A DNA stretch of 64,000 nt from Chlorobiota bacterium (GCA_014191195.1 BJGZ01000010.1:1-64000); one strand, 5' to 3'. Counted from the first letter of the stretch, positions 19,289 through 28,430 are shown. A program made the numbers and translations. The notes: generated by a model from the letters alone, not told the origin.

Positions 19289-19924
19289 ATGAATAAACAT
19301 TCTAAAGAAATATCTTTGATAGATTGTAGAAGTGCTGAAAGAGCAGAGAAAATCAAAAAAGTTGTTAATAAAAGACAGCCTACTTTGACGATTGTTCTTG
19401 AAAATGTACATGACCCCCATAATGTATCAGCCGTCATACGTTCCTGCGATGCTGTTGGTATTTTAGATATACATTTTGTCTATCACAGTGGACAATCTTT
19501 CCCTGTATTAGCAGAAAAAAGTTCAGCTTCAGCAAGAAAATGGGTATTCACACATAGGCATGATTCCATAGAAGATTGTTTCAAGTTATTGAGACAGCAA
19601 GGTAAATCAATTTTTACTACAGCTATGAGCGTGGATTCTATATCATTATTTGAAATGAATCTTACGCAACCTATAGCTTTAGTATTTGGTAATGAACATA
19701 ACGGTGTCTCTGAAACAGCATTGCAATTAGCAGATGGTAACTTTTTAATTCCTCAAGTAGGAATGATTCAAAGTTTGAATATTTCAGTAGCATGCTCTGT
19801 AACAATCTACGAAGCATTTCGCCAAAGAATGATTGCTGGAATGTATAATGAAAATCAGCTAAAAGATACTGAATTACAACAGTATGTTAATATGTTTAGT
19901 GATAATTCAAGAACTTATAAATAA
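19289..19924 (+). CDS. TrmH/SpoU-family RNA 2'-O-methyltransferase
   Basis: A 211-residue SPOUT methyltransferase. SPOUT motif 1 is 'LENVHDPHNVSAVIRSCDA', motif 2 'ALVFGNEHNGVS' and motif 3 'IPQVGMIQSLNISVACSV', which form the deep trefoil knot for S-adenosylmethionine. Length and the motif 1 form fit TrmH (tRNA Gm18 methyltransferase) rather than the longer rRNA-modifying RlmB. I start it at the ATG at 19289 because the upstream ATG (19259) lies in the terminator loop of the previous gene. Confidence 0.88.
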   Translation: MNKHSKEISLIDCRSAERAEKIKKVVNKRQPTLTIVLENVHDPHNVSAVIRSCDAVGILDIHFVYHSGQSFPVLAEKSSASARKWVFTHRHDSIEDCFKLLRQQGKSIFTTAMSVDSISLFEMNLTQPIALVFGNEHNGVSETALQLADGNFLIPQVGMIQSLNISVACSVTIYEAFRQRMIAGMYNENQLKDTELQQYVNMFSDNSRTYK

Positions 19925-19934
19925 AAGGTGTATT

Positions 19935-20411
19935 ATGGAATATGAAGAGCTTACTTTATCTAATCCTTGGAAGAGAATAGGAGCATATCTTATAGATAGT
20001 TCTCTGGTGAGTATTGTGGTTTTTATCGTTTTGTTCTTGATAGGTAAAGGTGATGATTTAATGCAGATTAGCCAAACAATTGATATTGCGAATATAGAAC
20101 AATATCTTAATAGCTTTTCATCACTATTTTCAACAATGTTTATAATTCAAACACTATTAGGGATTTTATATTTCGGCTTTTATCAAGCGATGTCCAATGG
20201 ACAGACTTTAGGAAAAAAACTATTACATATTAAAATAGTTATGACAAATGGAGAGGAGTTTACTGCTCTTGTTGCGATCTTTAGATTTATTATTAATAGT
20301 ATTCTACTTAATGTATGCGGGCCGCTTGGTATAATTCCTTTTTTTACTGCAAACAAACAAGGTTTACATGATTTTATCGTTAAAACTGTTGTTGTTGATG
20401 AATCTGAATAG
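19935..20411 (+). CDS. RDD-family membrane protein
   Basis: A 158-residue protein with three to four TM helices. The RDD signature is present as 'PWKRIGAYLIDSS' (Arg and Asp in the first TM) and the later 'NGQTLGKKLLHIKIV'. The ATG at 19935 is used; the open frame extends upstream but overlaps the methyltransferase. RDD proteins are linked to ion or small-molecule transport, with no specific role known here. It is followed 12 bases later by the DUF2752 gene. Confidence 0.85.
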   Translation: MEYEELTLSNPWKRIGAYLIDSSLVSIVVFIVLFLIGKGDDLMQISQTIDIANIEQYLNSFSSLFSTMFIIQTLLGILYFGFYQAMSNGQTLGKKLLHIKIVMTNGEEFTALVAIFRFIINSILLNVCGPLGIIPFFTANKQGLHDFIVKTVVVDESE

Positions 20412-20423
20412 TAATCAGAATAT

Positions 20424-20831
20424 ATGCTATCTTCTTTTTCGAAACAGATAATACTTTTAGCGATAATTACAATTGCAGGTATTGTTATAATTACATATTA
20501 TCCACCAACTTCACATCAATATATACCTTGTATATTTAATGTTGTAACTGGTTTGCATTGTGCAGGATGTGGTACAACCAGAGCAATCTATTCTTTATTG
20601 CAAGGGAATATTTTTGAAGCATCTAGAAATAATCTTCCATTATTTATATGGGGTCCCTATTGTATATATATGCTTTTCAAAAAAATATTGTCTGAATATT
20701 TTGATATGTCATATACAGTATGGCAACCAGGCAAAAAGACAGCTCATGTTTTAATAGCCATCCTCATTATATATACAGTCTTAAGAAACCTACCTTTCGA
20801 ACAGATACAATCTTTATTATCACCAATTTAA
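20424..20831 (+). CDS. DUF2752 small membrane protein
   Basis: A 135-residue protein with three predicted TM segments. The DUF2752 signature Cys-x2-Cys-Gly-x-Thr-Arg is present (residues 45-52, CAGCGTTR). Family function is unknown. It forms a two-gene unit with the RDD protein, a common pairing in this group. Its TAA stop shares the palindrome TTAA (20828-20831) with the stop of the convergent gene on the other strand. Confidence 0.85.
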   Translation: MLSSFSKQIILLAIITIAGIVIITYYPPTSHQYIPCIFNVVTGLHCAGCGTTRAIYSLLQGNIFEASRNNLPLFIWGPYCIYMLFKKILSEYFDMSYTVWQPGKKTAHVLIAILIIYTVLRNLPFEQIQSLLSPI

Positions 20832-21307
20832 AGCTCTGGCCATGAGCAATTGTCAATCAATATAGAACATAAATGTTGTAATACTATCGCATCTTGTTCG
20901 GTAAATCTTGCAAGCTTTGAACTATCGATATCGAGTACTCCCAATAATCTTCCTTTATATTCTAAAGGAATAACAATTTCGGATCTAGAATCAACATCAC
21001 ATGCAATATGCCCAGGGAATTCATTGACATCATCTACAATTATAGTTTTTCTAGAATAAGCAGCAGTTCCACAAACACCTTTTTGCATCGGTATTCTAAT
21101 ACAAGCAGGTTTACCTTGAAATGGGCCCAGAACTAATTCATCACCATCTAGAATATAAAATCCACACCAATTAATATCTTTTAAGGCATAAAATAATAAT
21201 GAAGAAAAATTGGAACAATTTGCAATCCAATTGGTTTCTCCATCTAACAAAGACCTCATCTCTTTTGGTAAAGAATCGTTAGAAATGATAGTTGATTGTA
21301 TATACAT
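20828..21307 (-). CDS. msrC: Free methionine-(R)-sulfoxide reductase (GAF domain)
   Basis: A 159-residue single GAF-domain enzyme. The three conserved cysteines are Cys69 (GKPACIRI), Cys79 (GVCGTAA) and Cys103 (GHIACD), followed by SRSEIVIPL. This is the full signature of fRMsr, which reduces free methionine-R-sulfoxide with thioredoxin as electron donor in the cytosol. It is a single gene on the minus strand, convergent with the DUF2752 gene and divergent from the RlpA-like gene. Confidence 0.92.
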   Translation of the reverse strand: MYIQSTIISNDSLPKEMRSLLDGETNWIANCSNFSSLLFYALKDINWCGFYILDGDELVLGPFQGKPACIRIPMQKGVCGTAAYSRKTIIVDDVNEFPGHIACDVDSRSEIVIPLEYKGRLLGVLDIDSSKLARFTEQDAIVLQHLCSILIDNCSWPEL

Positions 21308-21489
21308 AATTGAATTTTAAAAGGTTTAAAAATGACTTATGAGAAAAATGAAGATAAATTAAGACAAAATTAATTGGTAGTCTGACATAAATTTAGCTTT
21401 TTTGTAACTGTGCATGTAAAAGAATTAAACTGAAAGCATAAAGAGTATTGATGTGATTTCCATCAAAATAGAAATCTCAGTAATTTTTT

Positions 21490-21564
21490 TCAGCATTAAC
21501 TGAATGCTCGGCTGACTCTGGGGGGAGGCAGTTTGGGATTATTCATTATCAAAAGGAGGCCCCT
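21490..21564 (+). promoter_or_regulatory. Structured, G-rich leader of the RlpA-like gene
   Basis: Upstream of the GTG start there is a 6-bp hairpin ('agcatt' with 'aatgct', 21492-21508), a run of six G (21520-21525) in an otherwise A+T-rich intergenic region, and a perfect Shine-Dalgarno AAAAGGAGG (21551-21559). A run of four C (21560-21563) lies just before the start and could pair with the G run, putting the ribosome site in a loop. GGAGGC occurs twice (21524-21529 and 21555-21560). Function is inferred only. Confidence 0.4.
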
Positions 21565-22332
21565 GTGCAACAAACGACAATAGTGCATAGACAAACCCTC
21601 TCTATAGTAAAGCCATTATTTATATTGGCAATGATTTCGGCAATTGTGTGTTCTTTTTTAATTGATACCATGAATGCAGCTTCTAAAAAAGCATTCATTC
21701 CGCGCATTGATTCAGTTAATTATATTGGATTTACTGTTAAAGTTCCAAGGCAAATTGGTCCTGGTTCTTGGTATGGTAAGCAATTCCACAATCGCAAAAC
21801 AGCAAGTGGGCAACTATTCGATATGTATGGTTATACTGCAGCTCATCGTACTTTACCTTTAGGATCGATTGCAAAAGTAACCAGTGAAAAAACAGGCAAG
21901 TCCGTTTTGGTTTGCATAAATGATCGAGGGCCTTATGTATATCATAGAATAATTGATTTATCGTTTCATGCTGCTGGGCAAATTGGAAATAGATTAGACA
22001 AGTTAGCTGTAGAGTATTTTACGCCTTCTCAGATATCAATGCTTGGGCCTTTAACATTTAATACAGCAAAATACTTTGGTTTTACATCGAATCATCAACC
22101 AATGATTATTCCATTGTATGCATGCACAAACTTAGAAGTATTTAAAGACTTTTCAGATGCAATTAAGCGTCAACAAGAAAGACAAAATGTAGAGTCCAAA
22201 TCAGGTGCAGAATCTGTAATTATGATTGTTCCTGATAATTCGAGTAAAAAATCTAGAATGCCTAAGTATACTTTTTTAGTAAGTTCTATAACTTCCGAAT
22301 TAGCATTTGGTGTTTTACCTGCTCATGAATAA
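21565..22332 (+). CDS. rlpA: RlpA-like septal/cell-wall protein (double-psi beta-barrel)
   Basis: A 255-residue protein. The GTG start is set by a perfect Shine-Dalgarno 5 bases before it and gives an N-terminal hydrophobic signal or anchor (about residues 16-33). The DPBB domain (about 55-150) has 'GSWYG', 'TASGQLFD', 'TAAHRTLPLG', 'INDRGPYVYHRIIDLS' with the catalytic-type Asp and His region. RlpA proteins bind or cut denuded glycan strands at the septum. There is no SPOR domain at the C-terminus; instead about 100 residues of unassigned sequence. It is a single gene ended by a terminator. Confidence 0.85.
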   Translation: MQQTTIVHRQTLSIVKPLFILAMISAIVCSFLIDTMNAASKKAFIPRIDSVNYIGFTVKVPRQIGPGSWYGKQFHNRKTASGQLFDMYGYTAAHRTLPLGSIAKVTSEKTGKSVLVCINDRGPYVYHRIIDLSFHAAGQIGNRLDKLAVEYFTPSQISMLGPLTFNTAKYFGFTSNHQPMIIPLYACTNLEVFKDFSDAIKRQQERQNVESKSGAESVIMIVPDNSSKKSRMPKYTFLVSSITSELAFGVLPAHE

Positions 22333-22354
22333 ATAAGTGTGCATATAACAAATT

Positions 22355-22395
22355 ATCCCTTGTATGAGATCTCTTATACAGGGGATTTTATTTTT
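22355..22395 (+). terminator. Terminator after the RlpA-like gene
   Basis: A long near-palindrome (22355-22386), pairing 'atccc-tgtat' with 'atac-ggggat' with small mismatches, is followed by a T-rich run. Confidence 0.75.
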
Positions 22396-22469
22396 TATGC
22401 GCAAATTTTTTGCAGGCCAATGTCTATTTCGTATTTTCGAATATCAAATCTTAAGAAGGTAAAAATATT

Positions 22470-23978
22470 ATGAAATCTATGCCTAAATATCTGATTATCG
22501 CTGGAATTCTTGTATCAATGATATTCCAGAGCTTCCAATGTGCTTCACCAGAATTTACGGGAGCAAAATTGGCATATAATCAAAAAGATTATAAAAAAGC
22601 TGCTGATGGATATGAAAAAGAAATTGCTAAAAACTCATCAAATGTTGAAGCGTGGTATTATTTAGCAGATTGCAATATCAAGCTAGCTAATTTTACTAAA
22701 GCTGCTGAATATGCCTTAGAAGCTCAAAAAAGGGCAACAAAACCTGAACAAAAAGCTAAGTCCTCTGAACAAATCTTCTATATCTGGGCAGAATCATATA
22801 ATAAAGGTTCTATGCTTTATAATAGTTTTTTAGCATCAGATAAAAGTTCAGATATCAAACCAATGTTAGAATTCTTAAATCTGGCTGCATCATTGAAGCC
22901 AGAAAATACCGAACCTTTGTTCTTAATGGGTAATGCTTATGAGATAAAGGGCGATACAGTGAATGCTATTAACACTTATGAACGATGCTTAAATTATATG
23001 TTGATGTATTTTGACATCATGAAAGAACAAAATATTGTTATCGGGATGCCAAGAGAAGAAGCCTTGTCCAAGCTAGGAAAGCCAATAAGCACAAAAGCAA
23101 TGATGGATAATGAAGGTGATTCATTAATAGTAGATAAGTTGGCAATAAATTCAAAAGATGTGTACTTGTGTTCCTTTAAGAAATCGGGTGGCAGAGGAAT
23201 AATTGATGGTTTAAGATCCAATTTACCAGATTCATGGTCAACTCAAGAAAAGGAAAGATATTTTTCAATCAACCTAAAACCATTGGTCAATCTTGCATAT
23301 CTTTATTATGGAAATAAAAATTACAATAAGTGTTTGCAGATAATAGAAGCGGCATTATCTGTAAATCCTAGTGATGATGAACTTTCTAGTTTAAAAATCC
23401 AAGTTTATGAAGATCAAGGAAAAACTGATCAAGTATTGAAATCTTTAGAAGTATCAATTAATAAAAGTCCTAATAATAAAATTTATCTAGAACAATATGC
23501 AAGATTATTAGCAAGACAAAAGAACTATGATCAAGCTATTACTTATTATGAAAAGGCATTAGGAATAGATCCTAAATTTGATATAGCTATATTTAATATT
23601 GGTGCTTGTTATGTAAATAAAGCTGCTGAAGTTATTGATCAAGAACAGAAAAAAGCGGACGCTAATTCAAAGTATAAAACCGATGAGTCTAAATGCTATC
23701 CATTCTTAAATAAAGCCGCAGATTATTTCACACAGTACAGATTAAATCCTGTAAATAAAGATAATTTAGGTGTCATTCAGCAATTGTCTGATATCTATAT
23801 TATCACGAGACAAAATGATAGATTTAAGGCTACAGTAACGGAATTAGAAGCATTAGAAGTAGCAAATCTTACAAATCCGATGTACTATGAATATATGGGT
23901 AAAGTATATGCTAAACTTGGACAAAAAGATAAAGCAGATAAAGCATTTGGTATGTCTGATATGTTAAGAAAAAAATAA
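22470..23978 (+). CDS. TPR protein with BamE/SmpA-like insert, probable lipoprotein
   Basis: A 502-residue exported protein. The hydrophobic N-terminus ends at Cys24 (SFQC), an atypical lipobox, so lipidation is likely but not certain. TPR-like helices occur at about residues 30-180 and again at 275-400. Between them, at about 188-250, is a segment starting 'IGMPREEALSKLGKP' that matches the start of the SmpA/OmlA (BamE) fold. An envelope assembly role is possible. It is preceded by AGAAGG at 22453-22458. The DUF3467 gene follows 37 bases later. Confidence 0.75.
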   Translation: MKSMPKYLIIAGILVSMIFQSFQCASPEFTGAKLAYNQKDYKKAADGYEKEIAKNSSNVEAWYYLADCNIKLANFTKAAEYALEAQKRATKPEQKAKSSEQIFYIWAESYNKGSMLYNSFLASDKSSDIKPMLEFLNLAASLKPENTEPLFLMGNAYEIKGDTVNAINTYERCLNYMLMYFDIMKEQNIVIGMPREEALSKLGKPISTKAMMDNEGDSLIVDKLAINSKDVYLCSFKKSGGRGIIDGLRSNLPDSWSTQEKERYFSINLKPLVNLAYLYYGNKNYNKCLQIIEAALSVNPSDDELSSLKIQVYEDQGKTDQVLKSLEVSINKSPNNKIYLEQYARLLARQKNYDQAITYYEKALGIDPKFDIAIFNIGACYVNKAAEVIDQEQKKADANSKYKTDESKCYPFLNKAADYFTQYRLNPVNKDNLGVIQQLSDIYIITRQNDRFKATVTELEALEVANLTNPMYYEYMGKVYAKLGQKDKADKAFGMSDMLRKK

Positions 23979-23980
23979 TT

Positions 23981-23995
23981 ATATCATTAATTTGG
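23981..23995 (+). promoter_or_regulatory. Promoter-like 15-mer, shared with 45273-45287
   Basis: 'atatcattaatttgg' ends 20 bases before the DUF3467 ATG. The same 15 bases occur before the ABC ATPase gene. It resembles a spaced variant of the TAnnTTTG element. Confidence 0.3.
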
Positions 23996-24015
23996 CAATT
24001 TGGAGCTTATTATCC

Positions 24016-24315
24016 ATGGCAGAAAAAGAAGAACAGGCGCAGCATATAAGTATAGAATTAGGTGAGAAAGAAGCTGAAGGAATCTATTCAAATTTGGCGA
24101 TAATTCGTCATTCTCCAGCAGAATTTGTTATAGATTTTACTCGAATATTGCCCGATGTACCCAAGGCAAGAGTTCATGCAAGAATTATTATGACTCCCCA
24201 GCATGCTAAAATGTTATTACATGCATTAACCGACAATTTGCTTCGATTCGAAGAAGATAATGGCGAAATATCTGTTGATGGTCAATCTCCATTTGACACA
24301 AAACATGTTCACTAA
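24016..24315 (+). CDS. DUF3467 protein
   Basis: A 99-residue small soluble protein. The pattern 'AEGIYSNLAIIRHSPAEFVIDF', 'DVPKARVHARIIMTPQHAKMLL' and the C-terminal 'LTDNLLRFEE' is the full DUF3467 domain, quoted here in parts; its function is unknown. I use the ATG at 24016 rather than a TTG at 23992, which would sit inside the promoter-like 15-mer. It is followed by a strong terminator. Confidence 0.9.
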   Translation: MAEKEEQAQHISIELGEKEAEGIYSNLAIIRHSPAEFVIDFTRILPDVPKARVHARIIMTPQHAKMLLHALTDNLLRFEEDNGEISVDGQSPFDTKHVH

Positions 24316-24342
24316 TATATATGTGAAATATATAGATCATAT

Positions 24343-24374
24343 AAACCACGCTCTATTAAGGCGTGGTTTTTTAT
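24343..24374 (+). terminator. Intrinsic terminator after DUF3467
   Basis: A perfect 9-bp stem (24343-24351 with 24361-24369), a 9-base loop and a T-rich tail. It lies 27 bases past the stop codon. Confidence 0.92.
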
Positions 24375-24387
24375 TTAAGGCAGTATA

Positions 24388-26061
24388 ATGAAACATCCTG
24401 GTAAAGTAATTATCAATCTTCATACACATTTACCATATGTATTGCATCATGGCGATTGGCCTCATGGATCTGATTGGCTATGTGAAGCTGTGGCCGAATG
24501 CTATCTACCACTTCTTACGATGTGTCATGAACTACTTGCCGATGGAATTACACCAAACCTATCTTTTGATATATCACCTATTCTTTGCGAACAACTTGAA
24601 CATCCGGATTTCGCCCCAATATTTATAGAATATTGTAATACTAAGATGGCACTGGGATTAAAAGATGCAGAAAAATTTATTGCGATGAAAGCTGACCCAC
24701 ATCAAGTCTATTTAGCTCATTATTGGCATGAATGGTACTTAAAAAGGAAACATGAATTTGAACATTCATATAATTATTCTATCATCGCAAGCTTTAAAAA
24801 GCTTCAAGATGTGAATGCCATAGAAATTCTTACTTGTGCTGCAACTCATGGATATCTGCCATTGCTAGCTGAAGATAAAAGTGTTGCACTTCAAATAAGG
24901 GCTGCCAAAGATAATTATGTAAAACATTTTGGTATTTCTCCCAAAGGAACATGGATTCCTGAATGTGCATATCGGCCTTCCTATGAATGGAAAACATTAT
25001 TAGAACATGATACATATTCTGTTCCTACAAAAAGAAAAGGAATAGAAGAAATCCTTGGTCAAGAAGATTTGAATTACTTTTTCGTAGATCAACAATTATT
25101 TACGAATGCTCAGATTGCTGATAAATTTCCAATGCATTCTTTACCAGAAGAATATCATTCATTAAGAACATTTAGAGTGCAATCTAAAGAAGCCCAAACT
25201 GATAATATGCCTATAGCTTTTGCTAGACATCAAAATATTGCCTTAAAAGTTTGGAGTGGGGAAGATGGTTATCCAGGAGATGGAAATTATTTAGATTTTC
25301 ATAAAAAACATGAACAATCTGCGATGAGATATTGGAGAGTAACCGATAATAAAACGGATATGCAATATAAAATGCTTTATAAACCTGATTGGGTTCATGA
25401 AAAAGTATCATTGCATGCTTATCATTTTATAAAATCAATAGAATCATTGATTAATAAATATCAGCATGCCACTGATAAACAAGCAATATTATGTTTGCCT
25501 TTTGATACAGAATTATTTGGACATTGGTGGTTTGAAGGTCCTCGATTCTTAAATGCCCTAATAAGGGGTATATATCATTCTCCTTATATTTCTTTAGAAA
25601 AGTGTTCTACTATCATTAATGACAATCATCAATCGGACATAGCATCATTGCCAGAAGGTTCATGGGGAGAGCATGGTAATCATGATGTATGGATAAATCC
25701 ACAGACGATGTGGACATGGGAAAAAATATATGATGCTGAGTGTACTTTTTCTCAGTTAATGGATACATATCACAAAGATAATAGAAGTAAAATTCAAGAA
25801 CGATTATTATTACAAGCAATGCGTGAATTAATGCTTCTGCAATCATCGGATTGGCAATTTTTAATAACAAATGTTTCTGCTAAGGATTATGCAGAAATGA
25901 GATTTTCAAATCATTATTCTGATTTTAACATATTAGCTAATCTTATTGTTACATATGGAAAATCTAAACGTTTGCTTGCAGCAGATGCAAAAATAATTCA
26001 GCAAATCGAAGTGAGAAATGCGGTATTTCCAGAACTTAGATTGGATATGTGGTCTGATTAA
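24388..26061 (+). CDS. Glycoside hydrolase family 57 (1,4-alpha-glucan branching-type)
   Basis: A 557-residue GH57 enzyme with a C-terminal DUF1957-like helical part. The N-terminal motif 'LHTHLPYV' (residues 11-18), nucleophile Glu192 in 'GTWIPECAYRP', and acid/base Asp373 in 'LPFDTELFGHWWFEGPRF' match GH57 glucan branching enzymes. It should create alpha-1,6 branches in glycogen or act on related alpha-glucans in the cytosol. No other glycogen genes are adjacent. It ends tail-to-tail with the amidohydrolase gene, sharing TTAA at 26058-26061. Confidence 0.9.
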   Translation: MKHPGKVIINLHTHLPYVLHHGDWPHGSDWLCEAVAECYLPLLTMCHELLADGITPNLSFDISPILCEQLEHPDFAPIFIEYCNTKMALGLKDAEKFIAMKADPHQVYLAHYWHEWYLKRKHEFEHSYNYSIIASFKKLQDVNAIEILTCAATHGYLPLLAEDKSVALQIRAAKDNYVKHFGISPKGTWIPECAYRPSYEWKTLLEHDTYSVPTKRKGIEEILGQEDLNYFFVDQQLFTNAQIADKFPMHSLPEEYHSLRTFRVQSKEAQTDNMPIAFARHQNIALKVWSGEDGYPGDGNYLDFHKKHEQSAMRYWRVTDNKTDMQYKMLYKPDWVHEKVSLHAYHFIKSIESLINKYQHATDKQAILCLPFDTELFGHWWFEGPRFLNALIRGIYHSPYISLEKCSTIINDNHQSDIASLPEGSWGEHGNHDVWINPQTMWTWEKIYDAECTFSQLMDTYHKDNRSKIQERLLLQAMRELMLLQSSDWQFLITNVSAKDYAEMRFSNHYSDFNILANLIVTYGKSKRLLAADAKIIQQIEVRNAVFPELRLDMWSD

Positions 26062-27590
26062 TTATTGTGCGAAAATCTTCTTATACCTGCAGTGTATGTG
26101 GCTAATACTTGAATAGATTCTAATTCATCATTATGACATGTTTCTATATTCTTATCAATAATCGTGAAATCTGCATCAAACTTATGATGTAATTTTCCTC
26201 TCCTATAATCCATTCCACTTGATTCATGCGCCCATTGTGTATAAGATAAGATGGCTTGTTTTCGATGAATAATTTGTTCACTATGCCAAGCATGATTAGA
26301 GAGAAACGGAATTCTATTGCAAAAAGCAGAAATACCACTAAATGGATTTCCAGATTCTATTGGAAAATCCGATCCACCAGCAGGATGTAAACCTGCATCT
26401 ATAAGAGTTTTCCAAGGATATGCATAGGAAGTTCTTTCTCCTAATCTACTGTCTGCCATTGATGCATCACTTATACAATGAATTGGTTGAATAGCTGTTT
26501 TAATTGAATGAAGGGAAATTCTGTGTATATCATTAGGATGAACAATTTGTGCATGTTCGATTCTAAGAATATCATCTTGGGAAGCATAGCCTTGTTGTCT
26601 TAAGCGTTCATACACATTAATGACCATTCTATTGGCAGCATCACCAATGGCATGTGTACTTATATTCCATCCAAATTCAAGCCCTTTTACTGCTTTTTCG
26701 AATAATTGCTCTTCTTGAAGTAAAAAAAGACCTTTCGTATCTGCATCTGAGTATTGTTCTAATAATGCTGCGCCTCTGGATCCTAGAGCACCATCAGCAA
26801 AGAATTTAAGCCCTACTAGACGCATAAATTCTCCTCCGGCAGGCAAATATCCAAAAGTGCTCCATTCATCGTTTTGGGCTTTAATATATGATTGTATTCT
26901 AATTGGTAATGAACCAGATTCTGCCATTTCTAGATAATAAGGTAATAATGTTGGATGAACATCCATATCATGAACTTCTGTCAAACCAAGAGAGCTACAA
27001 TGATGTATAGCAGCTACAATATCTTTTTTAATTTGCTCGGGAGTTGACTCTGGAATACAATCTGCAACTAAGTTCATTGCATTATCAATTAAGATTCCAG
27101 TAGGGGATGAATCTTCCATAAGAATTGAGCCACCCAGTGGATGTGGAGTGTCTATGGTTATCCCTGCTATTTCTAATGCTTTTGAATTCACCCATGCGGC
27201 ATGCCCATCGGCTCTACGTAAATATACTGGTTGATCTGGAAAAGCTATATCAAGAAATTCTTTATGTGGAAAATGATTGTGATCCCACAATTCTTGATTC
27301 CATCCATTACCAATTATCCAGCCTTGTGAATTATGTGCATATTGAAGGGCTTGTTGAACACATTCTTGGGCAGATATGGCAGAGTATAAAGATAATCCTG
27401 TTAAAGTATTACCTAATCCATAAAGATGACAATGAGAATCTACTAATCCTGATAAGATCCATGCATGAGGGTAAAAATGAGTGCCTTGTTCAGAGATAAT
27501 TTCAACACCATGAGGGTTAGGATATATCGCAGCAATTCGTCCTCTTTCTACCAAAATAGTTGCTTGAATAGCATGCATAAGGTTGTACAC
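26058..27590 (-). CDS. Amidohydrolase family 3 (YtcJ-like)
   Basis: A 510-residue metal-dependent amidohydrolase. The strand-1 His pair is His53 and His55 in 'LVDSHCHL'. Further metal or substrate ligands are 'LTEVHDMDVH', 'STHAIGDAANR', 'RIEHAQIVH' and 'GGSDFPIESGNP' with the catalytic Asp. It is typical in length for the YtcJ group, whose substrates are mostly unknown N-acyl compounds. There is no signal peptide. It lies downstream of the ferredoxin gene but is separated by a terminator-like hairpin. Confidence 0.87.
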   Translation of the reverse strand: MYNLMHAIQATILVERGRIAAIYPNPHGVEIISEQGTHFYPHAWILSGLVDSHCHLYGLGNTLTGLSLYSAISAQECVQQALQYAHNSQGWIIGNGWNQELWDHNHFPHKEFLDIAFPDQPVYLRRADGHAAWVNSKALEIAGITIDTPHPLGGSILMEDSSPTGILIDNAMNLVADCIPESTPEQIKKDIVAAIHHCSSLGLTEVHDMDVHPTLLPYYLEMAESGSLPIRIQSYIKAQNDEWSTFGYLPAGGEFMRLVGLKFFADGALGSRGAALLEQYSDADTKGLFLLQEEQLFEKAVKGLEFGWNISTHAIGDAANRMVINVYERLRQQGYASQDDILRIEHAQIVHPNDIHRISLHSIKTAIQPIHCISDASMADSRLGERTSYAYPWKTLIDAGLHPAGGSDFPIESGNPFSGISAFCNRIPFLSNHAWHSEQIIHRKQAILSYTQWAHESSGMDYRRGKLHHKFDADFTIIDKNIETCHNDELESIQVLATYTAGIRRFSHNN

Positions 27591-27595
27591 ATAAG

Positions 27596-27650
27596 AAAAA
27601 CCGATAATAATGTAAGTAGCAAATGCTGAGAATACATTGATTATCGGTTT
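27596..27650 (-). terminator. Terminator downstream of the ferredoxin gene
   Basis: A long stem (27598-27614 with 27633-27650, one mismatch) reads on the minus strand and is followed by a short T run (27600-27596). It separates the ferredoxin and the amidohydrolase. Confidence 0.7.
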
Positions 27651-27666
27651 ATAAATAGATCAGATA

Positions 27667-28017
27667 TTAATTTCTTCTACGATTAGGATCGATAGTATCA
27701 AGGTATGATACTTTGCTAATAAGTTGCTCTTCTGTTTCAACATTATTTGCATCAGGTAAACAACAATCTACAGGGCACACTGCAGCGCATTGTGGTTCAT
27801 CATGAAATGTTTTGCATTCTGTGCATTTATCTGGAACGATATAATAATAATCAGCTTGCCAAAAATCACCTTTGAAATTTCCTGGCGATTGAGATTCTTC
27901 ATACTTAGTATCACCTAGGCTCCATACTGTACCACCTTCATAAATAGCGGTATTTGGACACTCTGGTTCACATGCACCACAATTAATGCAATCATCTGCA
28001 TTTATATAGATAGCCAT
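27667..28017 (-). CDS. Ferredoxin with two [4Fe-4S] clusters
   Basis: A 116-residue ferredoxin. The first cluster motif is Cys10, Cys13, Cys16, Cys20 ([12 protein letters not shown]); the second is Cys65, Cys68, Cys77, Cys81 with an eight-residue spacer (KCTECKT...QCAAVCP). This wide second loop is typical of Alvin-type ferredoxins. A 30-residue acidic/aromatic insert separates the clusters. It is a soluble low-potential electron carrier; its partner is not shown by the context. It lies 39 bases after the DUF3127 gene on the minus strand. Confidence 0.93.
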   Translation of the reverse strand: MAIYINADDCINCGACEPECPNTAIYEGGTVWSLGDTKYEESQSPGNFKGDFWQADYYYIVPDKCTECKTFHDEPQCAAVCPVDCCLPDANNVETEEQLISKVSYLDTIDPNRRRN

Positions 28018-28056
28018 AACAATAGTTTCCTTTAATTTTCAGAAAGTAAAAAAGCA

Positions 28057-28413
28057 TTAAAATGGAACATCATCATAATCAGATGTAGGAGGAATAGGTT
28101 CATTGTAACTGGTACTACCCATTGATTCACCACCTAATTTTTCAATTTTCCATGCATTGATATTTGTAATGTATACTTGACGTCCATCTTTGGTATTTAC
28201 AAGTTTACCACGCAAATCAAATGCCACTTTAATTGTATCGCCTTTTCTCATTGTATCTAATAGTTCACACTTATCTTGAACGGCTTGTAATTTTATATAT
28301 TCATTATACATGCCGCTACTTGTTTCTACTACAAATTCTCTTTTTTTGAATTTGTCTGTAACTTGTTGAGAATCAAATACCTCAAACAAAGTACCCTGTA
28401 ATTCATAAGCCAT
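28057..28413 (-). CDS. DUF3127 protein
   Basis: A 118-residue small protein of the DUF3127 family, an OB-fold-like domain ('KFKKREFVVET', 'IKLQAVQDKCELLD', 'VAFDLRGK', 'VYITNINAWKIEKL'). The tail 'PPTSDYDDVPF' looks like the acidic C-terminal tip of single-stranded-DNA-binding proteins, so a DNA-binding role is possible. This is inference; the family is uncharacterised. It lies between the coiled-coil lipoprotein and the ferredoxin. Confidence 0.88.
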   Translation of the reverse strand: MAYELQGTLFEVFDSQQVTDKFKKREFVVETSSGMYNEYIKLQAVQDKCELLDTMRKGDTIKVAFDLRGKLVNTKDGRQVYITNINAWKIEKLGGESMGSTSYNEPIPPTSDYDDVPF

Positions 28414-28430
28414 AATTAACCTTTGTATAT

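Noticed and set aside
21490-21564. A full ydaO (c-di-AMP) riboswitch before rlpA
   Set aside because: Only short fragments resemble the motif and the required upstream elements are missing; a covariance-model search is needed, so I report only a structured leader.
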